Positions 33,518 through 42,591 are shown, counted from the first letter of the stretch. The stretch is DNA of 64,000 nucleotides from Sanguibacter sp. HDW7 (GCF_011300875.1 NZ_CP049862.1:2604001-2668000), one strand, 5' to 3'. Numbers and translations: made by a program. The notes: generated by a model from the sequence alone, not told the origin.

Positions 33518-34452
33518 GCGGGCGTCACCACGGTGAGGCCGGCCGCGCGGACGATCTCGGTGATGCGCTCGACGGCGGGGCCGACGATCGGCTGGACCGG
33601 GTACGCCATCATCGGGGTGTCGCAGATGCCCTGGAGGGCCATCGCGACCTTGAACGCGCCGACGCCGCGGGCGTCGAGCGAGCGCTCGGGCGACTGGAAG
33701 ACGATCTCGAAGAGCGCCGCGATGCGGTCCTGCTCGACGCGCACCTGCGCCCAGTCCCCCGCCTGCGCGGCGTCCCACAGGCGGCTGTAGCCCTGCGGGT
33801 CGACGTTCGCGAGGCCCGGGACGACGCCGTCGGCCCCGAGGAGCAGCATGCCGTCGACGACGACCTCGTGCCCCGTGAGCAGCGCGAGCGGCGAGCCCGC
33901 GGCGGCGTTGGCCGCGACGAGGCGTCGGAAGCCGACGTCGTCGCCCGAGGAGTCCTTGACGCCCGCGATGACGCCCTCGGAGCCGAGGCGCACGAGCATG
34001 TCGGCGCCGAGCTTGGAGTGCACGCGCACGGGGACGTCGTACGCGTAGACCGGCACGGGGCTGGCCGCGGCGACGGCGCGGAAGTGAGCCTCGATCTCGC
34101 CCGCGTCGGGCAGCGCGTAGAACGGCGCGGTGACGACGACGCCGTCGACGCCGATCGCGGCGGCGGCCGCGACGGCCTGCTGGACGCGGCGCGTCGTCAT
34201 CTCGATCGCGGCGGCGACGACGGGCACGCGGCCCGCGGCCGTCTCGACGACCGTGCGCAGGACGAGCTCGCGCTGCGCGTCGTCGAGGTAGGCGACCTCG
34301 GCGGTCGAGCCGAGCGCGAAGATGCCGTGGACACCGCCCTCGACGAGGTGGTCGACCGTGCGGCGCAGCGAGGGGACGTCGATGTCGCCGTCGGCGGTGA
34401 AGGGGGTCGCGATCGGGGGGACGATGCCGGTGAGGCGGAGCGTGGAGGTCAT
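33514..34452 (-). CDS. nanA: N-acetylneuraminate lyase / dihydrodipicolinate synthase family aldolase
   Basis: 312 aa class I aldolase. Schiff-base Lys in I-A-G-V-K-D-S-S-G (about 165-173), catalytic Tyr in V-Y-A-Y-D-V-P (about 136-142), and L-G-S-T-A-E-V near 47-53, where the family's GTTGE-type loop is G-S-T-A-E. Sequence alone would allow another DHDPS-family aldolase, but its operon with nanK, nanE and a Sat-type transporter supports sialic acid cleavage to ManNAc and pyruvate. AGGAAA ribosome site. The 91-base gap upstream has only small hairpins. Confidence 0.88.
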   Translation of the reverse strand: MTSTLRLTGIVPPIATPFTADGDIDVPSLRRTVDHLVEGGVHGIFALGSTAEVAYLDDAQRELVLRTVVETAAGRVPVVAAAIEMTTRRVQQAVAAAAAIGVDGVVVTAPFYALPDAGEIEAHFRAVAAASPVPVYAYDVPVRVHSKLGADMLVRLGSEGVIAGVKDSSGDDVGFRRLVAANAAAGSPLALLTGHEVVVDGMLLLGADGVVPGLANVDPQGYSRLWDAAQAGDWAQVRVEQDRIAALFEIVFQSPERSLDARGVGAFKVAMALQGICDTPMMAYPVQPIVGPAVERITEIVRAAGLTVVTPA

Positions 34453-34543
34453 GTCATTTCCTGGGTGTGGGTCGTCGGCCCGGACGGGCCGGCAGTGCGG
34501 GCGGGCGACGAGACGTCGCCCGAGGGACGGGTGGTGACGGTGC

Positions 34544-35347
34544 TCAGGCGTGCAGCAGCGACGGCGCGGCGCCGAGCAGGGAGCGGGTGTAGGGGTCGGA
34601 CGGGTTCGCGAACACCTGCTCCGCAGGCCCCTCCTCGACGACCTTGCCGCGGCTCATGACCGCGATGCGGTCCGAGACGTAGCGGACGGTCTGGATGTCG
34701 TGGGAGATGAAGACCATGGCGAGGCCGAGGCTCTCCTTGACGTCCGCGAGGAGGTTGAGGATCTGGGCACGGACGGAGACGTCGAGGGCGCTCGTCGGCT
34801 CGTCGGCGACGATGACGGACGGATCGAGGACGAGTGCCCGGGCGATCGCGACGCGCTGGCGCTGTCCGCCCGAGAGCTGCGTCGGCAGCATCGCGAGGGC
34901 CGACGCCGGCAGCCCGACGAGCGAGAGGATCTCGCGCACCTTCTCGACGCGGCTCGCGGCCGAGCCGATGCCGTGGACGTCGAGCGGGTCGCGCAGGGCG
35001 TCCTTGATCGACATGCGCGGGTTGAGCGCGGTCGCGGGGTCCTGGAAGACGGCCGAGACGACGCGGCCGATCTCCTTGCGACGCTTGCCCGAGCGGCTTC
35101 CCTCGGCGCGGCCCTCGAAGAAGACCTCGCCGCGCGTGGGCTGCTCGAGGCCGAGCAGGACGCGGGCCGTCGTCGTCTTGCCCGAGCCGGACTCCCCGAC
35201 GATACCGAGGGTCTGGCCGGGCATGACCGACAGCGAGACGCCGTCGACCGCCTTGACGATGACGGGCTTGAGGATCGTGCCCGTGCGTGACCGGTAGTGC
35301 ACGTCGATGTCGCGCAGCTCGATGACCGGGGTCGGCGTGGTGCTCAT
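34544..35347 (-). CDS. satD: ABC transporter ATP-binding protein, oligopeptide/SatD type
   Basis: 267 aa ATPase of the Opp/Dpp class. Walker A G-E-S-G-S-G-K-T-T (about 50-58), Q-loop V-F-Q-D-P, signature L-S-G-G-Q-R-Q-R, Walker B V-I-V-A-D-E-P-T, C-terminal Opp extension around N-P-S-D-P-Y-T-R-S-L-L. Pairs with the ATPase half of the fused gene upstream, whose stop overlaps its ATG (ATGA). Gene name by analogy with satD of Haemophilus ducreyi (C. glutamicum siaEFGI is the actinobacterial counterpart). Confidence 0.88.
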   Translation of the reverse strand: MSTTPTPVIELRDIDVHYRSRTGTILKPVIVKAVDGVSLSVMPGQTLGIVGESGSGKTTTARVLLGLEQPTRGEVFFEGRAEGSRSGKRRKEIGRVVSAVFQDPATALNPRMSIKDALRDPLDVHGIGSAASRVEKVREILSLVGLPASALAMLPTQLSGGQRQRVAIARALVLDPSVIVADEPTSALDVSVRAQILNLLADVKESLGLAMVFISHDIQTVRYVSDRIAVMSRGKVVEEGPAEQVFANPSDPYTRSLLGAAPSLLHA

Positions 35348-37308
35348 CGGGTACCTCCGTGGGCGAGGACGACGGGCTCGTCGTCGTGCGCGGCGTAGAA
35401 GTGGTCGGTCCCGTCGATGCGGCGCAACGTCGGGCGCACGGCGCTCGCGACCCGGTGGTGGGTCGAGCGGGGTGCGAAGCGGTCGCCCGCGGGGAAGTCC
35501 CGCGGCGAGGGCACGACGCCGGGCACCTGGTGGAGCCGCTCGGCGCCGGACTCGATCGAGAGGACGGCGCCCAGCAGCCCGCGGGTGTACTCGTGGACGG
35601 GCTGGACGAGGAGCTCGCGGGTGGGCGCCTGCTCGACGACCTGGCCCGCGTACATGACGGTGACCCGGTGGGCGAGCTCGGCGACGAGCGCGAGGTCGTG
35701 GCTGACGAACACGAGCGCGAAGCCGAGCTTCTCGCGCAGCTCGTGGAGGAGCGCGACGACCTGCTTCTGGACGGTGACGTCGAGAGCGGTGGTCGGCTCG
35801 TCGGCGATGACGACGGCCGGGTCGCGCGTGAGCGCCATGGCGATGAGCACGCGCTGGCGCTGGCCGCCGGAGAGCTCGTGCGGGTAGGACCGCAGGGTGC
35901 GCTCGGGGTCGAGCCCGACGAGCGTGAGCAGGTCGGCCGCGGTGCGTGTGCCGCCGCGCGAGGTGAGCTGCTTCATCTGGGTGCGGATGAGCATCGACGG
36001 GTTGAGCGAGGAGAGCGCGTCCTGGTAGATCATCGCGATCTCGTGCCCGCGCAGGGATCCCCGCTCCTTGGCGCTCATCTTCAGCAGGTCGCGACCCTTG
36101 TAGAGGATCTCGCCGGAGACGACGGCGGTGCGGTCGAGCAGGCCCATGATGGCGAGGCCGGTGAGGGACTTGCCGGAGCCGGACTCGCCGACGAGGCCCA
36201 TGGTCTCGCCCGGGCGGACGTCGAACGAGAGGCGGTCGACGATGTCGACGTCGCCGTGCTGCGCGGGGAAGCGTACGCAGAGGTCGCGGACCGCGAGGAC
36301 GGGGGCGTCCTCGCGCGTGTAGACGAGGCGCTCGGGACGGGCGAGCTCGCGCTCGCGCAGAAGGGCGAGCGAGCTCGTGAGGATCTCCTCGACGACGGGG
36401 TCGGAGACCTGCGCCTCGACCTCGGCCTTCGTCTCGTCGGGCAGCGAGCCGCGGCCCTTGCGGGCGACCATCGCGTCCGTGAGGCCCTCGGAGAGGACGT
36501 TGAGCGCGAGGACGGTGAGCATGATCGTCAGGCCGGGGAAGAACGTCGCCCACCAGTAGCCGCTCATGACGAGCGCTCGGCCGTCGGAGATGATGTTTCC
36601 CCACGACGGCTCGGGCGCCGGGACGCCGGCCTGGATGAAGGACAACGACGCCTCGAAGACGATCGCGTCGGCGACGAGCACGGTCGTGAAGACCATGACG
36701 GGGGCGGCGACGTTGCGCACGACGTGCTTGGCGACGATCCACGCGGTCGGGGCGCCCATGACCTTCGTCGCGGCGACGTAGTCCTCGCCGTAGGCGGCGA
36801 GGACGTTGGCGCGGACGACGCGCGTGAGCTGCGGCGTGTAGAGGAAGGCGATCGTCAGGACGAGGACGGGCAGCGAGCGGCCGAGGACGGAGACGAAGAC
36901 GGCGGCGAGTGCGATGCCGGGGAAGGACATGATGATGTCCATGACTCGCATGAGGACCTCGGAGGTCCGCCGGCCGGCGGTTGCGGCGATCGAGCCGAGG
37001 ACCGAGGCGGCTGCGAGGGCGACGACGGTCGCGCCGAGGCCGATGACGAGCGAGTAGCGGCCGCCGTGGAGCACGCGCGAGAAGATGTCGCGGCCCTGGC
37101 GGTCGGTGCCGAACCAGTGCTCGGCGCCCGGTGCCTGCACGGGGGTGCCGACGGCGAGCGGGTCGAACTGCGCGACGACGGGCGCGAGCACTGCGCTGAG
37201 GATGACGAGGGCGAGGAACCCGAGGGCGATCTTCGAGCCGAGCGGCAGCGCGGCGAGGCGCAGGCCGGGGGCCGAGAGGCGTTCGGTGAGCTTGCGGCGC
37301 ATGGTCAC
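35344..37308 (-). CDS. satC: fused ABC permease and ATP-binding protein, SatC type
   Basis: 654 aa. Residues 1-290 are a DppC-like permease (H-W-F-G-T-D-R-Q-G-R-D-I-F at about 64-76, five to six helices, coupling loop near A-A-T-K-V-M-G-A). Residues about 335-610 are an Opp-type ATPase with Walker A G-E-S-G-S-G-K-S (374-381), signature L-S-G-G-Q-R-Q-R and Walker B V-V-I-A-D-E-P-T. A permease-ATPase fusion is the hallmark of SatC in sialic acid ABC systems, though such fusions also exist in peptide transporters. The GTG at 37308 overlaps the satB stop (GTGA); an ATG lies 2 codons later. Confidence 0.88.
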   Translation of the reverse strand: MTMRRKLTERLSAPGLRLAALPLGSKIALGFLALVILSAVLAPVVAQFDPLAVGTPVQAPGAEHWFGTDRQGRDIFSRVLHGGRYSLVIGLGATVVALAAASVLGSIAATAGRRTSEVLMRVMDIIMSFPGIALAAVFVSVLGRSLPVLVLTIAFLYTPQLTRVVRANVLAAYGEDYVAATKVMGAPTAWIVAKHVVRNVAAPVMVFTTVLVADAIVFEASLSFIQAGVPAPEPSWGNIISDGRALVMSGYWWATFFPGLTIMLTVLALNVLSEGLTDAMVARKGRGSLPDETKAEVEAQVSDPVVEEILTSSLALLRERELARPERLVYTREDAPVLAVRDLCVRFPAQHGDVDIVDRLSFDVRPGETMGLVGESGSGKSLTGLAIMGLLDRTAVVSGEILYKGRDLLKMSAKERGSLRGHEIAMIYQDALSSLNPSMLIRTQMKQLTSRGGTRTAADLLTLVGLDPERTLRSYPHELSGGQRQRVLIAMALTRDPAVVIADEPTTALDVTVQKQVVALLHELREKLGFALVFVSHDLALVAELAHRVTVMYAGQVVEQAPTRELLVQPVHEYTRGLLGAVLSIESGAERLHQVPGVVPSPRDFPAGDRFAPRSTHHRVASAVRPTLRRIDGTDHFYAAHDDEPVVLAHGGTR

Positions 37309-38261
37309 ACCGTCCTGATCCGCGGGTTGACGAGCACGTAGAGCATGTCGACCACGATGTTGATGATGACGAAGGCGAGCGCGACCGTGAGGGTCACGCC
37401 CTGCACGAGGTTGGGCTCGTTGTTGGTGACGCCGTTGAGGATGAGCGTGCCCATGCCGGGCAGCGCGAAGATGATCTCGATGACGACGGCGCCACCCATG
37501 AGGTAGCCGATGCGCAGTCCGAGGACGGTGATCGGCGTGATGAGGGCGTTGCGCAGGACGTTGCGGCCGACGACCTCGGCGCGCGGGATCCCGGCGCCGA
37601 TCGCGGTGCGGACGTAGTCCTTGTCGAGCTCCTCGACGACGGCGGTGCGCACGACGCGCGTGAGGGATCCGGCGACGGGCACGCCGAGCGCGAAGGCCGG
37701 CAGCGCGAACCGGGCGAGGTACCCGGCGGGGTCGTCACCGAAGGCAGGCAGCGGACCCGAGGCGGGCAGGATCCCGAGCTTGAGCGTGGCGCTCTGGATG
37801 AGCAGGACGGCGAGCCAGAACGACGGGGTCGCGAGGCTGATGACAGAGAGGAAGCGGATGGCCTGGTCGGGCCAGCGGTCGCGGTAGAGCGCGGCCGTGA
37901 CGCCGAGGAGCGCCGCGATGACGACGGCGATGAGCAGACCGAGGAACGTCAGCTGCAGGGTGATGGGGAACGCGCGGGTGACCTCGTCGACGACGGGCGT
38001 CTGGCGTGCGGAGAACGTGCCGAGATCACCCTGGACCATCCCGACGAGGAAGTTCCAGTAGCGCACGAGGAGGGGCTCGTCGAGGCCGTGCTGGAGCCTG
38101 TAGGCGGCACGGGCCTCGAGCGAGGAGCTCTCGCCGAGCGCGGTGATCGCGGGATCGATCTTCGAGAACGACATCACGACGAACACGAGGAACGTGATGC
38201 CGAGGATCATGACGGGAAGCTGGACGAGTCGTCGGCCCGTGAGTCGCAGCAGTGCGTTCAC
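37305..38261 (-). CDS. satB: ABC transporter permease, DppB/SatB type
   Basis: 318 aa inner membrane permease with about six helices. Typical DppB opening L-R-L-T-G-R-R-L-V-Q-L-P-V-M-I-L-G-I-T-F and C-terminal G-A-V-V-I-E-I-I-F-A-L-P-G-M-G motif. GTG start with AAGGAG 8 bases upstream. Partners are the permease half of SatC, SatD and SatA. Confidence 0.9.
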   Translation of the reverse strand: MNALLRLTGRRLVQLPVMILGITFLVFVVMSFSKIDPAITALGESSSLEARAAYRLQHGLDEPLLVRYWNFLVGMVQGDLGTFSARQTPVVDEVTRAFPITLQLTFLGLLIAVVIAALLGVTAALYRDRWPDQAIRFLSVISLATPSFWLAVLLIQSATLKLGILPASGPLPAFGDDPAGYLARFALPAFALGVPVAGSLTRVVRTAVVEELDKDYVRTAIGAGIPRAEVVGRNVLRNALITPITVLGLRIGYLMGGAVVIEIIFALPGMGTLILNGVTNNEPNLVQGVTLTVALAFVIINIVVDMLYVLVNPRIRTV

Positions 38262-38300
38262 GTTGCGGGCTCCTTACAAGCGGGGGAGTTGCGGAAGTGC

Positions 38301-38333
38301 GGGTGCGGCGGCCGTGTCCCGGCCGCCGCACCC
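38301..38333 (-). terminator. intercistronic hairpin between satA and satB
   Basis: Perfect 13-bp stem (38301-38313 with 38321-38333) and 7-base loop, directly after the satA stop and before the satB ribosome site. Probably a leaky terminator or 3' stabiliser that keeps binding-protein mRNA more abundant than the membrane parts, as in many ABC import operons. Confidence 0.6.
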
Positions 38334-38339
38334 GGGGCG

Positions 38340-39944
38340 TCACTTGGTGACGACGCCCGCCTCGAGGAAGTTGAGGCCGGTCGTGCTGATGGGGCTGAAG
38401 TTCTTCAGCGAGCTCGTCGACCACGCCGTGGGGAGCTGGCGGTGGAAGAGCGGGTACAGCGTGACCTCCTCGGACATGATGTCCATGGCGTCGTTCCACT
38501 CGGTCTGCTGGGCGTCGCCGGACGTGCGCAGCGCCTTGTCGAGGTGGTTGGTGAGCTCGGTGAACTTCTCGGAGCCGGCCCAGCCGGTGCGGGACTTGGT
38601 CCAGACGTTGTCGCCGAACCACCAGCGGGACAGGATGTCGACGTCGTTGCCGAAGACCGACGGGTCACCGGGGGCGACCATCACCTGGTAGTCGCCGGCG
38701 TCGACCTTGGTGTACTGGCCCGAGGACTGACCGACGTCGAGGGTGACCTTGACGCCGACCTTCTCGAGGTCCTGCTGGATGAGCGGGAGGACGTCTGCGA
38801 CCCAGCCGGTGTCCGTCGCGAGGAGCGTGATGCTGAGGTTGCTCACGCCGGCCTCGGCGAGGAGCGCCTTGGCCTTCTCGGGGTCGTACGCGTACTGCGT
38901 CGATGCCTCGTGGTAGTTCGGGTGCGTCGAGGGGAGGAAGCTCGTGGCGGGCTCGGCGGCGTCGAGCATGCCGTTCTTGACGAGCGACTCCTTGTCGAGC
39001 GCGTAGTGGAAGGCCTGGCGCACGCGGACGTCGTCGAACGGCGCGGACTTGGTGTTGAACATCATGAAGAGCAGGCCGAAGGCCTGGACCTTCTCGGCCT
39101 TGAGGCCCTCGACGCCCTGCAGGGTCGGGAGGTCGATGAGCGGGACGTCCTCGATCGCGTGGACCGTGCCGGACTGCAGCGCCGTGACGCGCGCGGCGGG
39201 GTCGGACAGGAGGTTCCACGTCATGCCGGCGGCCTGGGCGGGCTTGGGGCCGGTGTACTTGTCGAAGCGCTCGAACGTGATCTTGTCGTCAGGCGTGGCC
39301 GACGTGATCTTGTAGGGGCCGGTGCCCGTGGGGAGCGCGGTGAAGGCGTCGAGGTCCTTCTCGACGATCGCCTTGGGGACGATCTTCACGGCGGAGAGGC
39401 GCTCCATGTAGAGCGAGAACGGGAACTTGAAGCTGATCTTCACCGACGTGTCGTCGACCTTCTCGACCTTGTCGACGAAGGAGATGAAGTCGCGGTAGAG
39501 CGAGTTGTTGGCGGGGTCGAGGACGCGCTCGTAGGAGAAGACGACGTCGTCGGCCGTCACCGGGGAGCCGTCGTGGAAGACGGCGCCGTCACGGAGGGCG
39601 ACGGTGATCGCGGAGTCGCCGTCCTCGGTGATCTTGCCGGCGAGGGCCTCGTAGGGGACGCGGGTGACGCCGTCGAGCTCGGTGAGCCCCTCGAGCGTGT
39701 GCCAGTTGGCGGCGACGGTGACGGCGCCGGAGGTGGTCATCGGGTCGAAGCCGCCGCCGAGCGAGTAGGAGATGCCTGCCTCGATCGTCGCGTTCTTGTC
39801 GATGTCGCCCGTGGCTGCGGAGCCTCCGGACGTGGGGTTGGCGGTGGTGCCGCCGGAACCGCACGCCGTGAGCGCGAGGGCGAGGACGGCTGCTGCGGCA
39901 GCGACGGCGCTGCGGCGGCGGAGCCGCGAGGTGGTGGTCTTCAT
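38340..39944 (-). CDS. satA: sialic-acid/oligopeptide-class substrate-binding lipoprotein SatA
   Basis: 534 aa lipoprotein of the SBP_bac_5 family. Signal peptide with R-L-R-R-R-S, hydrophobic stretch, lipobox L-T-A-C at about 25-28. The mature part has family landmarks: L-R-D-G-A-V-F-H-D-G-S-P-V-T-A-D-D-V near 117-134, G-T-G-P-Y-K-I near 208, and V-R-Q-A-F-H-Y-A-L near 310. First gene of the operon; GGAGG ribosome site. Sialic acid is inferred from the nanAKE genes behind it; a peptide ligand cannot be excluded. Confidence 0.87.
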   Translation of the reverse strand: MKTTTSRLRRRSAVAAAAAVLALALTACGSGGTTANPTSGGSAATGDIDKNATIEAGISYSLGGGFDPMTTSGAVTVAANWHTLEGLTELDGVTRVPYEALAGKITEDGDSAITVALRDGAVFHDGSPVTADDVVFSYERVLDPANNSLYRDFISFVDKVEKVDDTSVKISFKFPFSLYMERLSAVKIVPKAIVEKDLDAFTALPTGTGPYKITSATPDDKITFERFDKYTGPKPAQAAGMTWNLLSDPAARVTALQSGTVHAIEDVPLIDLPTLQGVEGLKAEKVQAFGLLFMMFNTKSAPFDDVRVRQAFHYALDKESLVKNGMLDAAEPATSFLPSTHPNYHEASTQYAYDPEKAKALLAEAGVSNLSITLLATDTGWVADVLPLIQQDLEKVGVKVTLDVGQSSGQYTKVDAGDYQVMVAPGDPSVFGNDVDILSRWWFGDNVWTKSRTGWAGSEKFTELTNHLDKALRTSGDAQQTEWNDAMDIMSEEVTLYPLFHRQLPTAWSTSSLKNFSPISTTGLNFLEAGVVTK

Positions 39945-39974
39945 TGATCCTCCATACATAGTGACGTGAGACAG

Positions 39975-40003
39975 ATGACGTCTGACGTCTGACCTATTAG
40001 GAT
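39975..40003 (+). promoter_or_regulatory. gntR promoter with tandem TGACGTC operator
   Basis: ATGACG (39975-39980), 17-base spacer, TAGGAT (39998-40003). The region 39976-39993 contains TGACGTC twice in tandem plus TGAC, and each TGACGTC includes the palindrome GACGTC. Placed between gntR and satA starts, this is the best candidate operator for the GntR protein acting on both directions. Confidence 0.5.
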
Positions 40004-40037
40004 GACGATAAGTTCTTCCCGACAGGAGGGTCAAGTC

Positions 40038-40814
40038 ATGCGAGGTCACGAATCTGCAACCGAGGCGCTCGGCCGCGGTGCGGCGGTCCCGACGCCCACA
40101 CGGCGCGACGAGACGGCCCGGCGCATCAAGGAGCTTGTCCTGCGCCGCGGCCTGCAGCCGGGCGACCCCATGCCCACCGAGACCGAGCTCTGCGAGCTCC
40201 TCGGCGTCTCGCGCTCGAGCGTCCGCGAGGCCGTCCGCACCCTCTCGACCCTCGACATCGTCGAGGTACGCCACGGACGCGGCACCTTCGTCGGCGAGAT
40301 GCGTCTCGACGCGCTCGTCGAGACCCTCGTCTTCCGGGGCGTCATCACCGCGGGCGACGACGTCCATGCGCTGCGCGAGGTCGTCGAGGTACGCCAGACC
40401 CTCGACGACTCCGTCGCCGAGCGCGTCACCGCGTCCTTCCGTGACACCGAGAACCCCGAGCTCCACGCGCTCGTCGACGAGATGGTCGAGGCCGCCGAGC
40501 GCGGCGAGACCTTCCTCACCGCCGACCGCGCGTTCCACGCGGCGCTCCTCGCACGCATCGACAACACGCTCGTCGGACAGCTCGTCACCGCGTTCTGGGA
40601 CGTCCACTCAGCCGTCATGCCGCGGCTCGGTCTCCAGCTGCCCGACGATCTCAGCGAGACCGCGCGGGCGCACGGGGACATGCTCCGCGCGGCCGAGGCC
40701 GGCGACGCCGCCGCGTTCCGCGCCGCGGTGACGGAGCACTACGCGCCGCTGCGCCGCATGCTCGACAACGCGGATCTCACGGACGACCACGACCCTCAGC
40801 CCACGCCGGCCTGA
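40038..40814 (+). CDS. GntR-family (FadR subfamily) regulator, probable sialic acid operon repressor
   Basis: 258 aa. N-terminal winged helix with L-P-G/ P-T-E-T-E-L-C-E-L-L-G-V-S-R-S-S-V-R-E-A (recognition helix about 50-66) and R-H-G-R-G-T-F-V; C-terminal all-helical FCD domain with F-H-A-A-L (about 166-170) and a metal-type His in H-Y-A-P-L-R-R. AGGAGGG at 40024-40030 gives the ATG at 40038 as start, not the upstream in-frame ATG at 40002 which overlaps the -10. Divergent from satA; likely a NanR-type sensor of sialic acid or its catabolites (inference from context). Confidence 0.87.
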   Translation: MRGHESATEALGRGAAVPTPTRRDETARRIKELVLRRGLQPGDPMPTETELCELLGVSRSSVREAVRTLSTLDIVEVRHGRGTFVGEMRLDALVETLVFRGVITAGDDVHALREVVEVRQTLDDSVAERVTASFRDTENPELHALVDEMVEAAERGETFLTADRAFHAALLARIDNTLVGQLVTAFWDVHSAVMPRLGLQLPDDLSETARAHGDMLRAAEAGDAAAFRAAVTEHYAPLRRMLDNADLTDDHDPQPTPA

Positions 40815-40991
40815 CGCTCCCCCGCCCCACCCGAGCCTCGCGACGGATCGCCGCCTCCCGACCGTCGAACGGTCGGAAGGCCGCGGTCCGTCGTCGCGTC
40901 TCCCCCTGGGCTCCCGACCGCGCGGGTCGGGCTCACGGGCCGGGCTCGGCCCGGTCGGAACCGCAGGATCCTGCCGGTCCCGGAAAACGTT

Positions 40992-41023
40992 GAGGGCCGC
41001 ATCCCGACTGGGATGCGGCCCTC
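40992..41023 (-). terminator. terminator after tRNA-Ala
   Basis: Perfect 14-bp stem (40992-41005 with 41010-41023), GACT loop, 4 bases past the tRNA 3' end. On the minus strand it is followed by AACGTTTTCC, a short U-run. It may also end gntR transcription from the other side. The stretch 40815-40991 otherwise shows only small GC hairpins. Confidence 0.75.
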
Positions 41024-41027
41024 GCTG

Positions 41028-41100
41028 TGGAGCTAAGGAGATTCGAACTCCTGACCTCTTCGATGCGAACGAAGCGCGCTACCAACTGCGCCATAGCCCC
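41028..41100 (-). tRNA. tRNA-Ala, anticodon CGC
   Basis: 73-nt cloverleaf: acceptor GGGGCTA/TAGCTCC with discriminator A, D-arm GCGC...GCGC, anticodon stem CTTCG/CGAAG with loop TTCGCAT (anticodon CGC, reads GCG), T-arm AGGAG-TTCGAAT-CTCCT. CCA is not encoded. Confidence 0.95.
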
Positions 41101-41167
41101 GTGAAGCGAGAACTACGTTAGCACGCGGTGGGCCTCCGACAGAAATCGGCGCCCTCCCGCAGGCGGT

Positions 41168-42463
41168 TCAGGCGCCCGACGCGCGACGCCGCGCGAGGAT
41201 CGCGTCGAGCCCCAGGCCGAGGCCCTCGGTCGTCGTCCCAGGCTCCTCCGCGGAACCTGCCGTCACGCCGGAGGTGCCGGCAGCACCGGCGCGCTCAGCG
41301 GCGTTCGCGGGCGTCGTCACGTCGGCGTCGGCGAGCGGCGCGACCTCGCGACGGGGCGCGGCGGCCTTCATCGTGTACGTCGGGCGCGGGAGCGAGAATC
41401 CTCCGAGGACGCGGTCGCCGTCGGCCTCCGCGGCAGGACGCTCGACGACGGTCCGGGTGATCGTCTCGGCGACCACGGGCGCCTCGACGACGGTCGTCGT
41501 AGAGATCAGGTCGACAGGCGTCGCGGAGGCCTCGTCGACGGCAGCCACGGCGGCGTCGGCTGCCCGCACGGCATCGGCGCGCTCACGGGTGGCCGACGAG
41601 CGCTCGGCCGCGGCCGTCGCACGCTCGAGGACCTCGACGCTCGAGATCATCTGGGTGGCCGTCTGGCTCGCGTGGACGGCGCGGCCGGTGACGCTCGCGG
41701 TGCGCGCGGCCTCGCCGCGGCGCGGCGCGGTGCTCGACGCGGGGCGTGCGGCGGGTCGCGACGTGCGGGCTGCAGCGGGTCGCGACGCGCGAGCCGCGGC
41801 CTGCGCGTCGGAGCGGCGGGCGGCCACCACGGCCCGGCGGCCGAGCGCGAGGACGCCGCCGAGCGCGACGGTGAGGGCCGTCGGCACCGCGACGTGGAGG
41901 GAGAAGGCGCTCACCGCCGTCCAGGCGATCGCGGACGCGGCGAGGAGCGTGAGGGTGAGCGCGAGTCGGCGGCGGGCCGCAGCTGCGCGGCGCTCGGCGA
42001 GCGCACGCGCGCGGGCACGCTCGGCGCCCGAGGTGCGCTCGACTCCCTCGGTGCGCGCGGGGGCCGCGGTGCGGGCGGAGCCCGACGGGGTCGTGCCCGT
42101 CGACGGTGCAGCGGGCGCGTTGGCTCGGCCCGCGGGCGCGCCGGGACGGCGCTGCGAGGCGATGACCGGTCGGTCCATGGTGACGACTCCTTCCGCTGCG
42201 ACGACGGGCTGCGCGACGACGACGGGCATCGGGCCCGTCAGCAGCCTGCCGTGGGGAACCTGTCCCGGAGGGCAGTCACGCGACGCCCCGGGCTCCTCCC
42301 GACCTTCGCGCCGGGCGACCGCGAGGATCCGCATGGCGCCCGAGTGCCGGTCCTCGGTGCGGGCCTCGACGACCTGCGACCTCTCCGACACACGCTGTGG
42401 CAGGAGGTACACCGCCCAGAACGCGGCGATGGCAAGCACCGCCGCCCCGGCCAGATTCTCCAC
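41168..42463 (-). CDS. divisome protein SepX/GlpR-like membrane protein
   Basis: 431 aa. N-terminal membrane helix directly after the start (about 3-20; V-Y-L-L-P-Q-R-V), a long Ala/Arg/Pro-rich cytosolic stretch with R-A-R-A-R repeats, two further helices (about 170-220), then an Ala/Thr/Val-rich tail. The architecture and the place beside rimJ-moeA-galU match actinobacterial SepX/GlpR, a septum protein studied in Streptomyces. Little more than helix layout is conserved, so the name rests partly on synteny. GTG at 42463 is supported by a TACCGT box 6 bases upstream. Confidence 0.75.
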   Translation of the reverse strand: MENLAGAAVLAIAAFWAVYLLPQRVSERSQVVEARTEDRHSGAMRILAVARREGREEPGASRDCPPGQVPHGRLLTGPMPVVVAQPVVAAEGVVTMDRPVIASQRRPGAPAGRANAPAAPSTGTTPSGSARTAAPARTEGVERTSGAERARARALAERRAAAARRRLALTLTLLAASAIAWTAVSAFSLHVAVPTALTVALGGVLALGRRAVVAARRSDAQAAARASRPAAARTSRPAARPASSTAPRRGEAARTASVTGRAVHASQTATQMISSVEVLERATAAAERSSATRERADAVRAADAAVAAVDEASATPVDLISTTTVVEAPVVAETITRTVVERPAAEADGDRVLGGFSLPRPTYTMKAAAPRREVAPLADADVTTPANAAERAGAAGTSGVTAGSAEEPGTTTEGLGLGLDAILARRRASGA

Positions 42464-42469
42464 TCCCCG

Positions 42470-42475
42470 ACGGTA
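42470..42475 (-). promoter_or_regulatory. -10 box of sepX/glpR-like gene (leaderless)
   Basis: TACCGT on the minus strand, 6 bases, then GTG. Confidence 0.5.
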
Positions 42476-42591
42476 TGCGAGCGGTGGCGCGGTCCTCGGC
42501 ACGCCCTCCGGCGTGTCTTACACCGGTGTTATTCAACCCGGCCCAGGGACGCTCGAGACACCCGGAGCACCCGCACCGGAGACGGGCGACC

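Noticed and set aside
31836-40814. Interpretation of the transporter as a dipeptide/nickel permease
   Set aside because: Possible from sequence of single subunits, but the fused permease-ATPase and the three nan genes in the same operon favour sialic acid.
41028-41100. tRNA-Ala as an integration site for a mobile element
   Set aside because: No integrase, no repeated tRNA 3' end and no change of composition on either side. The same holds for tRNA-Arg at 56239.
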